From GCA-2746795 sp963747345 (GTDB lineage Bacteria > Chloroflexota > Anaerolineae > Promineifilales > Promineifilaceae): a stretch of DNA of 64,000 bases. Position 1 is the stretch's first letter. Every line of letters begins with the position of its first letter. Positions 34,803 through 44,320 of the stretch are shown here, piece by piece. A program made the position numbers and the translations under genes. The notes beneath the pieces were generated by a model, which saw only the letters and a list, made by a program, of their open reading frames with translations, had not been told where the DNA came from and ran no database searches. The stretch spans positions 1 through 64,000 of the forward strand of contig CAVVFA010000011.1 of assembly GCA_963747345.1 (NCBI GenBank), written 5' to 3'.

Positions 34803-36581
34803 ATGAAGGTATTTTGGAAAGTAGTAAGCGCAATGGTTGTTACCGCCATTGTTATCGGACAGTTGATGATGATTCAACCCGTGGCCGCGCAAGATGATGA
34901 AACGCCGGCCACCCCTGATCCTCGGTTTGGGGCGATTGAGTCCTTTTGGGCGGCCGAAGAAGCCGCAGAATTAGGTGCTGGTTGGGAACGGATTCTCTTC
35001 TATTGGAATCAAATTCAGCCCACCGGCCCTGATGATTGGAATACCCTGCACGTTTTAGAAGAGTGGCTGGATGAGGCCAACGCCCAAGACCGCCAGGTGT
35101 TGGGCGTACTGAAAAACACGCCGGAATGGGCCTGGTCACCGGATGGTGAGCCTAGTGCGGCGGCCGTTCCCAATGGCTTGTATTTGCCCGTGAATGACCC
35201 CAACAATTTATGGGCAGCCTACACCCGCAAAGTGGCTGAGTATTACGGCCCGCTGGGGGTGCATAACTGGATTATCTGGAACGAACCAGACATTGCCCCT
35301 GGTGTGTATGGTTATGAGTACGCTGGCTCGATGCAAGATTATTACCAGTTGGTAAAAGTGGCGTATAAGTCGATCAAAGCGGTTGATCCAGAGGCGACCA
35401 TCCACTTGGGCGGCATGACATATTGGCATGATCCGGCCTATATGCGTAAGTTTTTGCAGGTGGTGATGGCAGACCCGGAAGCGGCCGAAAATGATTATTT
35501 CTTCGATGTCATCACCCTCCACATCTATTTTAGACCGGAGAGTGTGACGCAAATTGTGGGCAATGCCTTCAACGCCCAGATAGAAGCGGGTCTTGTGCCG
35601 CCGAAGGATGTGTGGGTCAATGAGACCAATGCCAGACCAAGCATGGATCCAGAATGGCCGGTGGAGGTGGCGAGCTTCCATATCGATCTGGATCAGCAAG
35701 CCTGGTACATGGTGCAAGCGACGGCGCTCGCCTTTGCCTCGGGGGCGTCGCATGTGGGCGTGTACAAGTTGGTGGATGTGAACATCAGCCCTGGGGAAGA
35801 GTCTTGGGGGTTGATTCGGCCAAATGATTTTAGCAAGCGCCCGGCGTTTTATGCGTATCAGGCCACGATTAAGTATTTGAGCGGTTTTGAGTTTCCGGTG
35901 CGCCGTCAGCAGTTTTCTGATTATTTTGTGATCAATTTCAAGAAACCAGACACGGCCACGCGAGTCTTGTGGGCGCGTCATGAGACGCCGGTAACGGTTA
36001 AGATTCCGGCTATGGCAGAAACGGCTGCTTCGACAGGCTCAGCACAGGCTGTTCTCGCCGACCACCTGGGCAACGAAACCATTATCACCCCGGAAAATGG
36101 CTACTACATTCTCGATTTGGCGGGTACGGTCTGTTATGAAGAATGTTTGATGGGGGGGCCGCCCGTGTTCTTGATTGAAGAAGGAGTGGGGGATGAACGC
36201 ATTCCTGATGCCCCTGCTTCTATTGGCGTCCCCACGCTCACGCCGACACCGGCTGAATCGTCAACGCCGACAGCGACGATGACTCCGCTGGCGACGGAGA
36301 CGCCAACCGCTACGGCAACATCTACTGCCTCTCTAGGACCTACGCCTGAGGCTACCGATACGCCTGAGCCAACCGCTTCGTTCACACCCCTGCCTACCCC
36401 CGTGGTGACGGAGGTGGCGCAGGTGTTAGATGAAGGGGAAACGGCCGTTGCTACGCAAACGATCTTGGCCTTAGAGACAGTGGAGACAGGTAATACGATA
36501 GTTTATTGGCTTTTGGGTATAGTTGGTTTTGCGATTTTGTTGGCTGTAGGATTGCTGTGGCAACGCCACCGCAAGGAATAA
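34803..36581 (+). CDS. Surface-anchored clan-A glycoside hydrolase (GH5/GH39-like)
   Basis: 592 residues: a signal peptide (about 1-30), a TIM-barrel domain with the two catalytic-type glutamates Glu161 (IIWNEPD) and Glu274 (VWVNETN), a Thr/Pro-rich linker (about 480-555) and a C-terminal membrane anchor (VYWLLGIVGFAILLAVGLLW) ending in basic residues. It should cleave a beta-linked polysaccharide or glycan at the cell surface; the substrate is unknown. An 8-codon STGSAQ-type insert (36026-36049) lies between the catalytic domain and the linker. Monocistronic; a terminator palindrome follows at 36729. Confidence 0.82.
   Translation: MKVFWKVVSAMVVTAIVIGQLMMIQPVAAQDDETPATPDPRFGAIESFWAAEEAAELGAGWERILFYWNQIQPTGPDDWNTLHVLEEWLDEANAQDRQVLGVLKNTPEWAWSPDGEPSAAAVPNGLYLPVNDPNNLWAAYTRKVAEYYGPLGVHNWIIWNEPDIAPGVYGYEYAGSMQDYYQLVKVAYKSIKAVDPEATIHLGGMTYWHDPAYMRKFLQVVMADPEAAENDYFFDVITLHIYFRPESVTQIVGNAFNAQIEAGLVPPKDVWVNETNARPSMDPEWPVEVASFHIDLDQQAWYMVQATALAFASGASHVGVYKLVDVNISPGEESWGLIRPNDFSKRPAFYAYQATIKYLSGFEFPVRRQQFSDYFVINFKKPDTATRVLWARHETPVTVKIPAMAETAASTGSAQAVLADHLGNETIITPENGYYILDLAGTVCYEECLMGGPPVFLIEEGVGDERIPDAPASIGVPTLTPTPAESSTPTATMTPLATETPTATATSTASLGPTPEATDTPEPTASFTPLPTPVVTEVAQVLDEGETAVATQTILALETVETGNTIVYWLLGIVGFAILLAVGLLWQRHRKE
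36026..36049 (+). repeat. 24-base TTCGACAGGCTCAGCACA element inside the glycoside hydrolase gene
   Basis: TGCTTCGACAGGCTCAGCAC then AGGC sits between AAACGGC and TGTT, exactly the position and length of the insert at 14814-14837 in the unrelated ROK gene. Confidence 0.7.
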
Positions 36582-36728
36582 TAACGTGGTAGATTAGAGA
36601 ATCTTGATGCTTTGGGAATTTATGGGGTTTTGCGTGGCAAGTTGCGTATTGTAGGTGGCGTGTCTTAGTATGTATATCCTTGTTTAATCTTACGTTATCC
36701 TGAAAGGCTAGAATCTTGATAAAAAAAA

Positions 36729-36757
36729 GGGTAAATGGTTAACCATTTACCCTCTTT
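36729..36757. terminator. Bidirectional terminator between convergent genes
   Basis: Perfect palindrome GGGTAAATGGTT-AACCATTTACCC (36729-36752), preceded by a run of A and followed by CTTTTT, between the glycoside hydrolase and the convergent pilin-adhesin gene. Confidence 0.85.
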
Positions 36758-36779
36758 TTGCTTGAGCTGAGTTAGTCGA

Positions 36780-38651
36780 TTACTTTGTCTTGACTAGTAC
36801 ATTGTCAATATAAATCCTTGCTCTTTCGTCGTCCCTATTAGTGTTAGTGAGATGTCCACCAAGGGTAATCGTATAACTTCCTGTTGATAGGGTTGTGGTA
36901 TCGAAATTATCAGTCGTCCAAGCTATATTTGATGTGGTACAACTTTGAACAACCTTACTTGCAACTACTTGATTAGAAGCGTTCTCGATTTTTACAAGCA
37001 CTTGGCTGCACTCACCTGTATCTAGGTTAGTGTTCTCTAAACGATAGTCAAACTTGACAGTTACTACGCTTGCACTGGTTAATGTGAAAGAAGGTGATTG
37101 CCAGCCCCCAGACCTTGCCCCACCATTCTTTTTATCACCTAGGTTTACGCGTAATCCGCCACTATTATTTCCGTAAGTAGCGTCGTGTGCGCCTGCGTTA
37201 TTTAGCCCAGATGCTGCAAACGCTCCGGATTTATACGTAAAACCATTCTCATTACTATTGAAATTTGCATCAATGAGCGTGACTTGGTTGTTTGGCGTAC
37301 CACAGATTTCAAATTCGTATAAGGAATAACCATATTGGGTGCCTCTGGCACGGCCAAGCATTCTAACATAGCGGCCCTTGCCCGTTAGATTCGACATGGT
37401 ATCTGTGCCACCATTACCATTGTTAATAGATTGAATTGTTGTCCAGGTAGAGGCATCGTCTGACACTTGGATGTCGTAATCACGTCCATAAGCTGCTTCC
37501 CAGCGAAGAATAACTTGAGTGATATTGTAGCTGGCGCCTAAATCGACGTAAATCCAATTGTTGTCGTTGTATGAGCTTGACCAACGGGAGCTAAGATTAC
37601 CGTCAACCGCCTTTGAAGCAGGATAATTACTGTTTTCAACTGAAGAGGAAACGGCCGGTTTGTTCAAAGCGAGTGTACAGGACGACCCATTAGGAATAGA
37701 CGTTGCCGTTGCGGTTGGCGTGTTGGTTGCAGTTGGCAGCGGTGTGTTAGTAGCCGTTGCGGTTGGCAGCGGTGTGTTAGTAGCCGTTGCGGTTGGCAGC
37801 GGTGTGTTAGTAGCCGTTGCGGTTGGGGCAACACTCAATGGGCAGTTTGGCAGCGTGTCACCATCCTCAGGTGTGGTGAATAAGCTAGCTTGTTGCGTAG
37901 CGGAATTTAAAAATGTACCGGATGCCAACAATTCCCAAGATGTACCATTTACACTGGCACAGAAGCGATATTTGGCGATACGGCCGTTTGTCCCAGATTG
38001 ACGTGGCAGATATTGGAAATAAGAGAGACTATATAATCCGCCCATATCAATTTGCAGATCGTGCGGATGGGAAGGCACAGTGTTTCTCCATTCTGTATGC
38101 CAAATCGTATTGTTATTACCATCGAAAACATTTGATGCTGGAGTATCTGTTTCCTGGCTGCTAACGTAATGGACGCTCCAATTGGTGCGATCTATATAGT
38201 TACTGTAGCCATCCATCACTGCCATTTCAGCCATAGAAGCAAACGCATTTCCATTTACCTCTGACTCTGCAATGACTCGCACATATCGATACTCACGATA
38301 CCCCATATCTCTGGTTGATGTTGGCGTGCTTGTTGCCGTTGGCGCACCTGTGTTCGTTGCCGTTGGCGTATTTGTTTGCGTTGGGGTACTTGATGGGGGG
38401 AGCGTTGCCGTTGCGGTGCCAGGCCCAGCGGTTGGGGTGAGTGTAGGCGGTGGTGTATAGGCCATCAATGCCGGTGGTGCCACGGGGGCTTGATTTACGA
38501 AACGGCGAAATGTATTTTCTATTTGACCATTTAGTAAGTTGACAACCGCAAAAACAACGAGGCCAGCCAACATCAGGATAAGCGCATATTCTACTAAACC
38601 TTGACCTTTTTCTACAGGTTTTGAACGTGAAGATTTCTTTTTCGTGTACAT
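36780..38651 (-). CDS. Flp-pilin-like N-terminus fused to two discoidin (F5/8C) domains
   Basis: 623 residues from the ATG at 38651 (AAAGG upstream). The N-terminus is pilin-like (KGQGLVEYALILMLAGLVVF), with the Gly-Glu-type processing region and hydrophobic helix of Flp pilins. Then come a Thr/Pro linker, an F5/8 type C domain (about 125-280), a second linker with a 30-base tandem repeat, a second F5/8C domain (about 330-460, LALNKPAVSSSVENSNYPAS, then AVDGNLSSRWSSSY) and a jelly-roll-like end. It would be a pseudopilin or minor pilin presenting carbohydrate-binding domains outside the cell. Much longer than the usual 50-70-residue Flp pilin. Confidence 0.8.
   Translation of the reverse strand: MYTKKKSSRSKPVEKGQGLVEYALILMLAGLVVFAVVNLLNGQIENTFRRFVNQAPVAPPALMAYTPPPTLTPTAGPGTATATLPPSSTPTQTNTPTATNTGAPTATSTPTSTRDMGYREYRYVRVIAESEVNGNAFASMAEMAVMDGYSNYIDRTNWSVHYVSSQETDTPASNVFDGNNNTIWHTEWRNTVPSHPHDLQIDMGGLYSLSYFQYLPRQSGTNGRIAKYRFCASVNGTSWELLASGTFLNSATQQASLFTTPEDGDTLPNCPLSVAPTATATNTPLPTATATNTPLPTATATNTPLPTATNTPTATATSIPNGSSCTLALNKPAVSSSVENSNYPASKAVDGNLSSRWSSSYNDNNWIYVDLGASYNITQVILRWEAAYGRDYDIQVSDDASTWTTIQSINNGNGGTDTMSNLTGKGRYVRMLGRARGTQYGYSLYEFEICGTPNNQVTLIDANFNSNENGFTYKSGAFAASGLNNAGAHDATYGNNSGGLRVNLGDKKNGGARSGGWQSPSFTLTSASVVTVKFDYRLENTNLDTGECSQVLVKIENASNQVVASKVVQSCTTSNIAWTTDNFDTTTLSTGSYTITLGGHLTNTNRDDERARIYIDNVLVKTK
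37735..37824. repeat. 30-base tandem repeat, three copies
   Basis: GGCAGCGGTGTGTTAGTAGC plus CGTTGCGGTT repeated three times without visible change; it encodes the decapeptide ATATNTPLPT linker of the pilin-adhesin. Confidence 0.85.
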
Positions 38652-38684
38652 GATTTCGCTACCTTTGCCCAAAAATAATAAATG

Positions 38685-38705
38685 CTGATAATAATTATTA
38701 TTCAG
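38685..38705. promoter_or_regulatory. AT-rich imperfect palindrome upstream of the pilin-adhesin gene
   Basis: CTGA-TAATAATTATTA-TTCAG lies 34 bases before the start codon of the 36780-38651 gene. Apart from this and the terminator at 38867, nothing else was recognised in the 322-base gap 38652-38973. Confidence 0.35.
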
Positions 38706-38866
38706 CTACACCAGAGATGCGTTTTACTTGCTCGAAACAACAAAATTGTCACAGTAATTATCTGATAAAATAAGAATAAGTATATGATGGATGGCTTTGA
38801 GTCGTCCATGCCCCATTTGTCCTGCAAATCGCTGAAAACTACCTATTAAATGGTGCTGTTTGGCTA

Positions 38867-38903
38867 AAAAAAGAGACACCCTTTTGAGGTGTCTCTTTTT
38901 TTG
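38867..38903 (-). terminator. Rho-independent terminator of the TadG-like gene
   Basis: AAAAAAAGAGACACC...GGTGTCTCTTTTTTT: 8 base-pair GC-containing stem extended by A/T runs on both sides, 70 bases after the stop of the 38974-40830 gene. Confidence 0.8.
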
Positions 38904-38973
38904 AACTTGTACTGGCTGTCTAGGCATCTCATGCTTTTCTGAGAATTTTTAAACCTAGCCAGATTATGTGTGT

Positions 38974-40830
38974 TTATTCTACTAAATAAGGGGGTGCCGA
39001 GAGACGTATAGACCAGCCATATGTATCACCTTGACCACCAATGTAGGTGGCCGTAAGCCGTCCACCAAAGAAGGGGGTACACACATTAATATTGCCTGGA
39101 TTGGCGGCACATCTGACTGGATCAAGGGTAGGTACGGCTAGTTTGTAAGCCGGTACAACCCATTCGTCCTGGCAACTCCCAATAACGCAGCGCCCACTCG
39201 TATTATACTCAGCGGTGCGATCCGGATGTGTGCCAGGATTACTACCAAAAGTCATACTCCAGTCTGCCTGAGACAGGGTGTCGTAGAAGAAGGTAATTGG
39301 AGGCTTGGCACCAGAGTCGCTATCAAACAGCGTGACGTAAATGTCTTGTCCTGCATATTCAGGTGGAACGTGAATAAGCGGGATATTAACGGCATTTGAG
39401 TAGTTCGAGTTCATGGGGAGATTTCCCATGCCAAATACAGCCACACCATCGGTGCTGTGACTGCTTGGGTTGTTGACAACTTGTATATTACGTGTGTTTA
39501 CGTTGCTGGAAATGGTATTGACATACGTGTTTGGCCCGGCCCAAACCTCAAAACCATTTTCAGATGCACCGGTAACGGCCGTTACGTCTAAATAGATATA
39601 CATATGGCCACTTTCCGGATCCTTCAAGATATTAGGCACATCATTGCGTAAATCAATCTCAAAACTACCGTATTCTGCGGGAACCTCTGCCGGCTGATCA
39701 TAAATCTCTTGGCCTCCCGGAGATACCCATTGCATGTCGGTCATATGATTGACGCCACCGTCACGGGCGTCACCTGTTTGTCCTACATAGGCAGAAAGAA
39801 ACTGCTGTGAAATCGTACCATCAGTTTGTTGAGCGAAATAGGAAAGCTCATATCGCGTTTGCGTGTTCTGTCTGGGGTCATAAGGATTTGGCGAACCACA
39901 ACCCGAGCCGCTGCCATTCCCATACCGATTTTCATCAATGCGTACAAACCACCAGGGATTTACAGAGTCAAGTGGTAGCCCTAGTTCTTCATCTTCTCGT
40001 GTATCAATCAGGCAAGGATCAACCTGTGAGGATGAACAAGTGAGCGATTGGACAGGAGCTCTGCCAGACGCTATCCACGGTTGTGTATGATTGACATCAG
40101 CCTTATAACGGCCAGTGCCGTCATTATTCGGTCTATTGATGGAATCTGCATCAAATAACTCAACCCGGAGGAAATCGTGACGATTTGCATAACTGCTAGG
40201 CACCAAAATGCGATACCGATAGGTGTACGTCCCCACGAATTCTTCTCCCCCCGGTCTCCAGGTGGGATTTAGGGGAGAAAAAGGATCCCCGAAACTGCTG
40301 CATACATTGGGACCAAAAACAGCTTGGTTAGAGGTTGTTAAGGCGCCATCTACCCGCCGACTCGCATAAATATCGGTGATTGGAAAATAGGCGGCGGTTG
40401 CAGAACTATTAAGCACATACGTATCTCGCCCAATAAGCTTGAGGAAATATAATTCGACGGGCCACGTTGCCGTTACCGAATAACGAACCTCTCCAAGTAC
40501 ATTAATCACGGCCGACCGATCAAATGTAACGGTTGCTGGATTTGACGCGGTTGTCACAGTTGCGGTTACTGGCAGATTGCTATTAAGGAATTGTGCTGTT
40601 TTTGATTCAGCAGGGCCTAATTGCGAAGTCTCAATAACCTCTGTAACGGCCGCTAATGCAGCCGCATCTACAGCTTTATTTAGCTCAGCGCCGCGGGCAA
40701 ATATAAGCCCAACGTCAACAGCCAAACCGACAACGGCTAAAAGCCCAACAAATAGAAAAGCAACAATAACTAGACTTTGCCCGGACTCTTTTTCATTAAA
40801 TTTGCGTGTTTTTTCTGTGTGAATGTGCAT
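38974..40830 (-). CDS. TadG-like envelope protein (large)
   Basis: 618 residues. The N-terminus (KESGQSLVIVAFLFVGLLAV then VGLAVDVGLIFARGAELNKA) is the TadE/TadG-like pilus-assembly membrane helix followed by the typical ALAAV segment. The remainder is an extracytoplasmic domain of beta character with an S/T/P-poor sequence and no catalytic signature recognised. TadG anchors or shapes Flp pili in the envelope. It is the fifth of a row of minus-strand genes of similar build. Confidence 0.78.
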   Translation of the reverse strand: MHIHTEKTRKFNEKESGQSLVIVAFLFVGLLAVVGLAVDVGLIFARGAELNKAVDAAALAAVTEVIETSQLGPAESKTAQFLNSNLPVTATVTTASNPATVTFDRSAVINVLGEVRYSVTATWPVELYFLKLIGRDTYVLNSSATAAYFPITDIYASRRVDGALTTSNQAVFGPNVCSSFGDPFSPLNPTWRPGGEEFVGTYTYRYRILVPSSYANRHDFLRVELFDADSINRPNNDGTGRYKADVNHTQPWIASGRAPVQSLTCSSSQVDPCLIDTREDEELGLPLDSVNPWWFVRIDENRYGNGSGSGCGSPNPYDPRQNTQTRYELSYFAQQTDGTISQQFLSAYVGQTGDARDGGVNHMTDMQWVSPGGQEIYDQPAEVPAEYGSFEIDLRNDVPNILKDPESGHMYIYLDVTAVTGASENGFEVWAGPNTYVNTISSNVNTRNIQVVNNPSSHSTDGVAVFGMGNLPMNSNYSNAVNIPLIHVPPEYAGQDIYVTLFDSDSGAKPPITFFYDTLSQADWSMTFGSNPGTHPDRTAEYNTSGRCVIGSCQDEWVVPAYKLAVPTLDPVRCAANPGNINVCTPFFGGRLTATYIGGQGDTYGWSIRLSAPPYLVE

Positions 40831-40850
40831 AACTTAACCCTTGTGGTTGT

Positions 40851-42134
40851 TTATTCCTGCCCACATGAACTATCCATTCTTACGTATTCCAATAAAATCC
40901 AATTGTTGCTGGTGCTGTACCCACGAATGCGGAATACAGCAAAATCTTGTGCCTGATAATAGGGTGTGCCATCTGCTAAATATTGCACTGAAAAATTCTC
41001 TGCAAAAACAGGAAGGCGAAGTGCCCGATTGTTATTGATGTGATTTTGTAGTTGGGCTGTGACACCACTAACAGATCCACCTAAGTTGGCGGCAACCCGA
41101 TCCCCTTTATGAAGCTCTCTATCATCATTATCGCCAACTTCCATAAACCCCCAAACCGGATAGCCGTAGGGACCGCCCGAACCAGTGCATCTTGCAGCAG
41201 CAGGTAAGCTTCTGCAATCAGGAGCATAAACGAAGGAATTTCCTGGCCATGTTAAGCTTTTTGCCAAGTTTGATGAAGTTGGCTCTAAATATTGGTTCCA
41301 ACGCAGCCAGGCTGCATCTAGGCTTTCAAATGAATAACGGAAAATATCACCATCTGTTGCTTCGCCAAGCCGTTGGTTTGGTGTGTGGTAAGAGAAGCTG
41401 TAGTAATTAGGTGGGGTAGCTGGATAGGCCATTTGTGGTATGAGGCTATTGTAGAATGCCTGATCAACTGAGCGAATGCCGTTGGAGACCCCAAAGGGAA
41501 AAGCGACTGTGCATCCTTGAGTTGTGTCGACAATTGTTTCGTTGGCGCTTCTCATCACACCAAAGCCTTCCACAGAAGACAATCCTTGATAAGCAGGCAA
41601 TGCGTTTAATCCCAGAATGGAGTCAATGTCATGAATAACAAAAACGCCAACCACTTCCAGGTCTTGGGCGATACTTGTATTTCTATTGGCCTGGGCATCT
41701 GTTTGCAATTCTTTAAGTACCCTCGTTGAGATACAGTTGGTAAGGCAATCTTCGCTTAATAGTTCATTGACGTCTGTATATCTTGTTGTTTGCCCCAGTC
41801 CATAAATATGCTCGACAAGCCAACCATCGCTTTCAAACCCTGTACCGGAGGGGTTTATGGCGGCATGGATGGTCCATATGTCCCATAAACCTTCGCTAAG
41901 ATCTAACGTTTGAGTAACTGAATTTAGGGCAACAATTTGGGAGTCGTCACCACCGTTTGAGGCATGGCGCGCAGCAGCGCGAGCGGCCGTTTCTACTCGA
42001 TTTTTTGTGATGAGGATGTTAGAAACTTCAACAGTGCCTGCTAATATAATCAAAAGAACAGGTAAAATGAGCGCTATTTCAACTAGACTTTGACCGAATT
42101 CGGCTTTGTGGGAATATTTTCTTGAATTAGACAT
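40851..42134 (-). CDS. TadE-like envelope protein
   Basis: 427 residues from the ATG at 42134 (GGTGA upstream); a longer frame to 42182 has a weaker start. The N-terminus (EFGQSLVEIALILPVLLIIL, then AGTVEVSNILITKNRVETAA) is a TadE-like pseudopilin segment with the Gly-Gln processing context. The extracytoplasmic part of 370 residues is unusually long for TadE and has no recognised fold. It lies 20 bases upstream of the TadG-like gene, so they are cotranscribed. Confidence 0.78.
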   Translation of the reverse strand: MSNSRKYSHKAEFGQSLVEIALILPVLLIILAGTVEVSNILITKNRVETAARAAARHASNGGDDSQIVALNSVTQTLDLSEGLWDIWTIHAAINPSGTGFESDGWLVEHIYGLGQTTRYTDVNELLSEDCLTNCISTRVLKELQTDAQANRNTSIAQDLEVVGVFVIHDIDSILGLNALPAYQGLSSVEGFGVMRSANETIVDTTQGCTVAFPFGVSNGIRSVDQAFYNSLIPQMAYPATPPNYYSFSYHTPNQRLGEATDGDIFRYSFESLDAAWLRWNQYLEPTSSNLAKSLTWPGNSFVYAPDCRSLPAAARCTGSGGPYGYPVWGFMEVGDNDDRELHKGDRVAANLGGSVSGVTAQLQNHINNNRALRLPVFAENFSVQYLADGTPYYQAQDFAVFRIRGYSTSNNWILLEYVRMDSSCGQE

Positions 42135-42201
42135 ATGATTCACCAATAAATTCTTAATTAGGTAATTTCCAAAATGTTTCACGATTTGAAAACTATAGGT
42201 A

Positions 42202-42849
42202 TTAGGGTGAGTGTATGATCTCGATTACATCACCTGATGTGGCATCTAATCGGATGGAAAACGAATTTTCAGTTTGAGGTGCAAATAGACCAACTAGCCA
42301 TTCTAAACGGCCGTTACCATTGTCAGTTGTTAGCGTCATTACCATAGACACCACACCTTCCCGCGCCAAAAAATCACCTCCACCTGCTTCCATTAAAATC
42401 CGTACAGCCTCTGGGCTATCAACCTTCCAACCGCCAGCCACATGAAGCGGGTTGAGGTCAACATTATCCGGTCCGGCTACAACTGCCCCAGCCACATCAT
42501 CAATCACACTCATCGTAGCAACAGAGCCACTTCCAGGCGAAAAATAAGCAAATTCCCAGGCTGAAGCGCCGCTATTTAAATCATTTACATCAATACCCTG
42601 CAACCAGGTAGCAGAAGCTTTATATAAAAGGGCATCAGATTGCCAAGTCTGCACATTCTCATTCGCCAGCACCGAAGCTGCTAGTGCCGTCTCCCCTTCA
42701 AAAACTGGAGTGGGCGCAATATCAGCCTGTGCAGAGCCATTCTGTACCGTCGCATTGTCTGACCGAGTCCATAAAGACAGCGCCAAACCTGCCACAATAA
42801 TGAGCAGAATAACCAATATACCGCCTAAAAACCATTCAACTTTAGTCAT
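42202..42849 (-). CDS. Membrane-anchored protein with PepSY-like C-terminus
   Basis: 215 residues: an N-terminal membrane anchor (WFLGGILVILLIIVAGLALS) and an extracytoplasmic domain ending in a repeat pattern typical of PepSY-like folds (LEWLVGLFAPQTENSFSIRL, then DATSGDVIEI). It may act as a chaperone or inhibitor for the exported proteins encoded around it; this is a guess from context. Confidence 0.6.
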   Translation of the reverse strand: MTKVEWFLGGILVILLIIVAGLALSLWTRSDNATVQNGSAQADIAPTPVFEGETALAASVLANENVQTWQSDALLYKASATWLQGIDVNDLNSGASAWEFAYFSPGSGSVATMSVIDDVAGAVVAGPDNVDLNPLHVAGGWKVDSPEAVRILMEAGGGDFLAREGVVSMVMTLTTDNGNGRLEWLVGLFAPQTENSFSIRLDATSGDVIEIIHSP

Positions 42850-42858
42850 GTTAAGTTC

Positions 42859-44203
42859 TTATTTCTTCAAAATAACTGGTAGATATACAAGATTATCACA
42901 ATCGACAAGGCTTTTTGTAACATAGATTTGATGATCAAATCCAGACCCAGTGCTTACAATCCGATCATAGGCTAAATGCATGGTATCTCCTTTGATCGAA
43001 ATACTCGGTTCAATTGCTCTGTAAATTGATGGATCTGTCACATTATCCTGAGTTGCACCACGCCATCCAGAGCAGGAACTCCGCCCCATCACAGCCTCAT
43101 ACGCATTTATATCTTCAGCACCATGAAAATAAACAAACGAAGCCTTCTTTTCAATTGAATAATCCAAATCTGCAACTAGATTGAATGGGTTACTACCATT
43201 TACACTTACAAAGCTTGTTATAGAGTTGAAATTACCCGCATTGAAGCCAGCGCATGGCAACGTGCAGGTGCCAAAATATATATTTTGAGCAGCTTGGCTT
43301 AATATATTGGTATAGATAACTTGCATTTTATCACCAGAAACATTGATAACTGGTAATACGGCCTCATCCATTGTGGCTGGAGATAATTTGACATAATTCG
43401 CACCACCTACGACAAAACTGTTGTTTGAAATAGTGCCAGAACTGTATCTGATCTCTGTCCCATTAAGCGTTGATTCTTCCCAGACAATGTGCAGATTTTT
43501 GCTAGAATCCACAGCAATAGAGGGTTCACGTGAAGGAGCCGCAGTATTGTTGATTTGAACAGGTGTACGCCAACTGCCCCCTTGTGGTTTGGACGAATAA
43601 TAAATGTTTATTCCATAAGGGTTGTTTTTTAACTGTGACCATACAACATGCAGCGTATTGCTTGCATCTACAGTCACATAAGGATCAAAGATTTGCCCAT
43701 CTGCAAAAAGAACTGTCGGGAAGATACTTTGAGCGGCAGACCAGGAGCCGTTTACTGGCTTCTGCGCATAAGTTAATGTTGAGAAATCATTAGGATTTGA
43801 TTCAATCCATATCGCAAAAGCAGTGTCCTGATTATCCAGAAGTCCAATAGTTTGATTTGATCCAGTAGGCGTTTGTTTAATAGGTTGCCCTGCAAGCCAA
43901 GTTGAACCCCCATTTGTTGAGATAGAATAATAAGGGTCTTTGTCTGTTAGTGCGTCAGTTCCTGTCCAATGATCATAAACTACAAGTACGCGATTGCTTA
44001 TCCGAGAGGCACTGATGACGGGTTTACGAGCGCCATGACGCTGAGTTGGATACCTTAATATGAGGTGTAGCCCATTCAGCAGATACTTCAAACACTTCAT
44101 CTGCGTCTGCATTGGTTTGTTGAATGGTAAACGCGATAACAATGAGTAGACTTAGCAAGGCGACTATGCCAACTATTGTTCTTTTTGTATTAGGTACTAT
44201 CAC
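42859..44203 (-). pseudogene. Exported BNR/sialidase-like propeller protein with one frameshift near its N-terminus
   Basis: The main frame (42859 to about 44060) has Asp-box/BNR repeats (PYYSISTNGGSTWLAG, INIYYSSKPQGGSWRTPV, LHVVWSQLKNNPYG). Its apparent first 40 residues are nonsense, while a different frame starting at a GTG at 44203 (AAGGAG upstream) gives a good signal peptide (RTIVGIVALLSLLIVIAFTI) followed by VFEVSAEWATPHIKVSNSA. A one-base indel near 44045 joins them. Together this would be an exported six-bladed propeller of about 445 residues; without the join the protein would not be exported. Confidence 0.75.
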
Positions 44204-44320
44204 AAAACTTCTCCTTGAAAATGTCTGAAGAACAAAACCTTGTTTTCTTTAAAGAGACATCAGGTTTGTATAGGTTACATTACGTGGCTATGATGGCTTC
44301 AGTCATTACGTTGACACGTC

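Noticed and set aside
37735..37824. Possible CRISPR-like array
   Set aside because: It is a gapless 30-base tandem repeat encoding a Thr/Pro linker, with no spacers.
38724..38927. 67-residue minus-strand frame
   Set aside because: It overlaps the terminator at 38867-38903 and has no ribosome-binding site or recognisable sequence.
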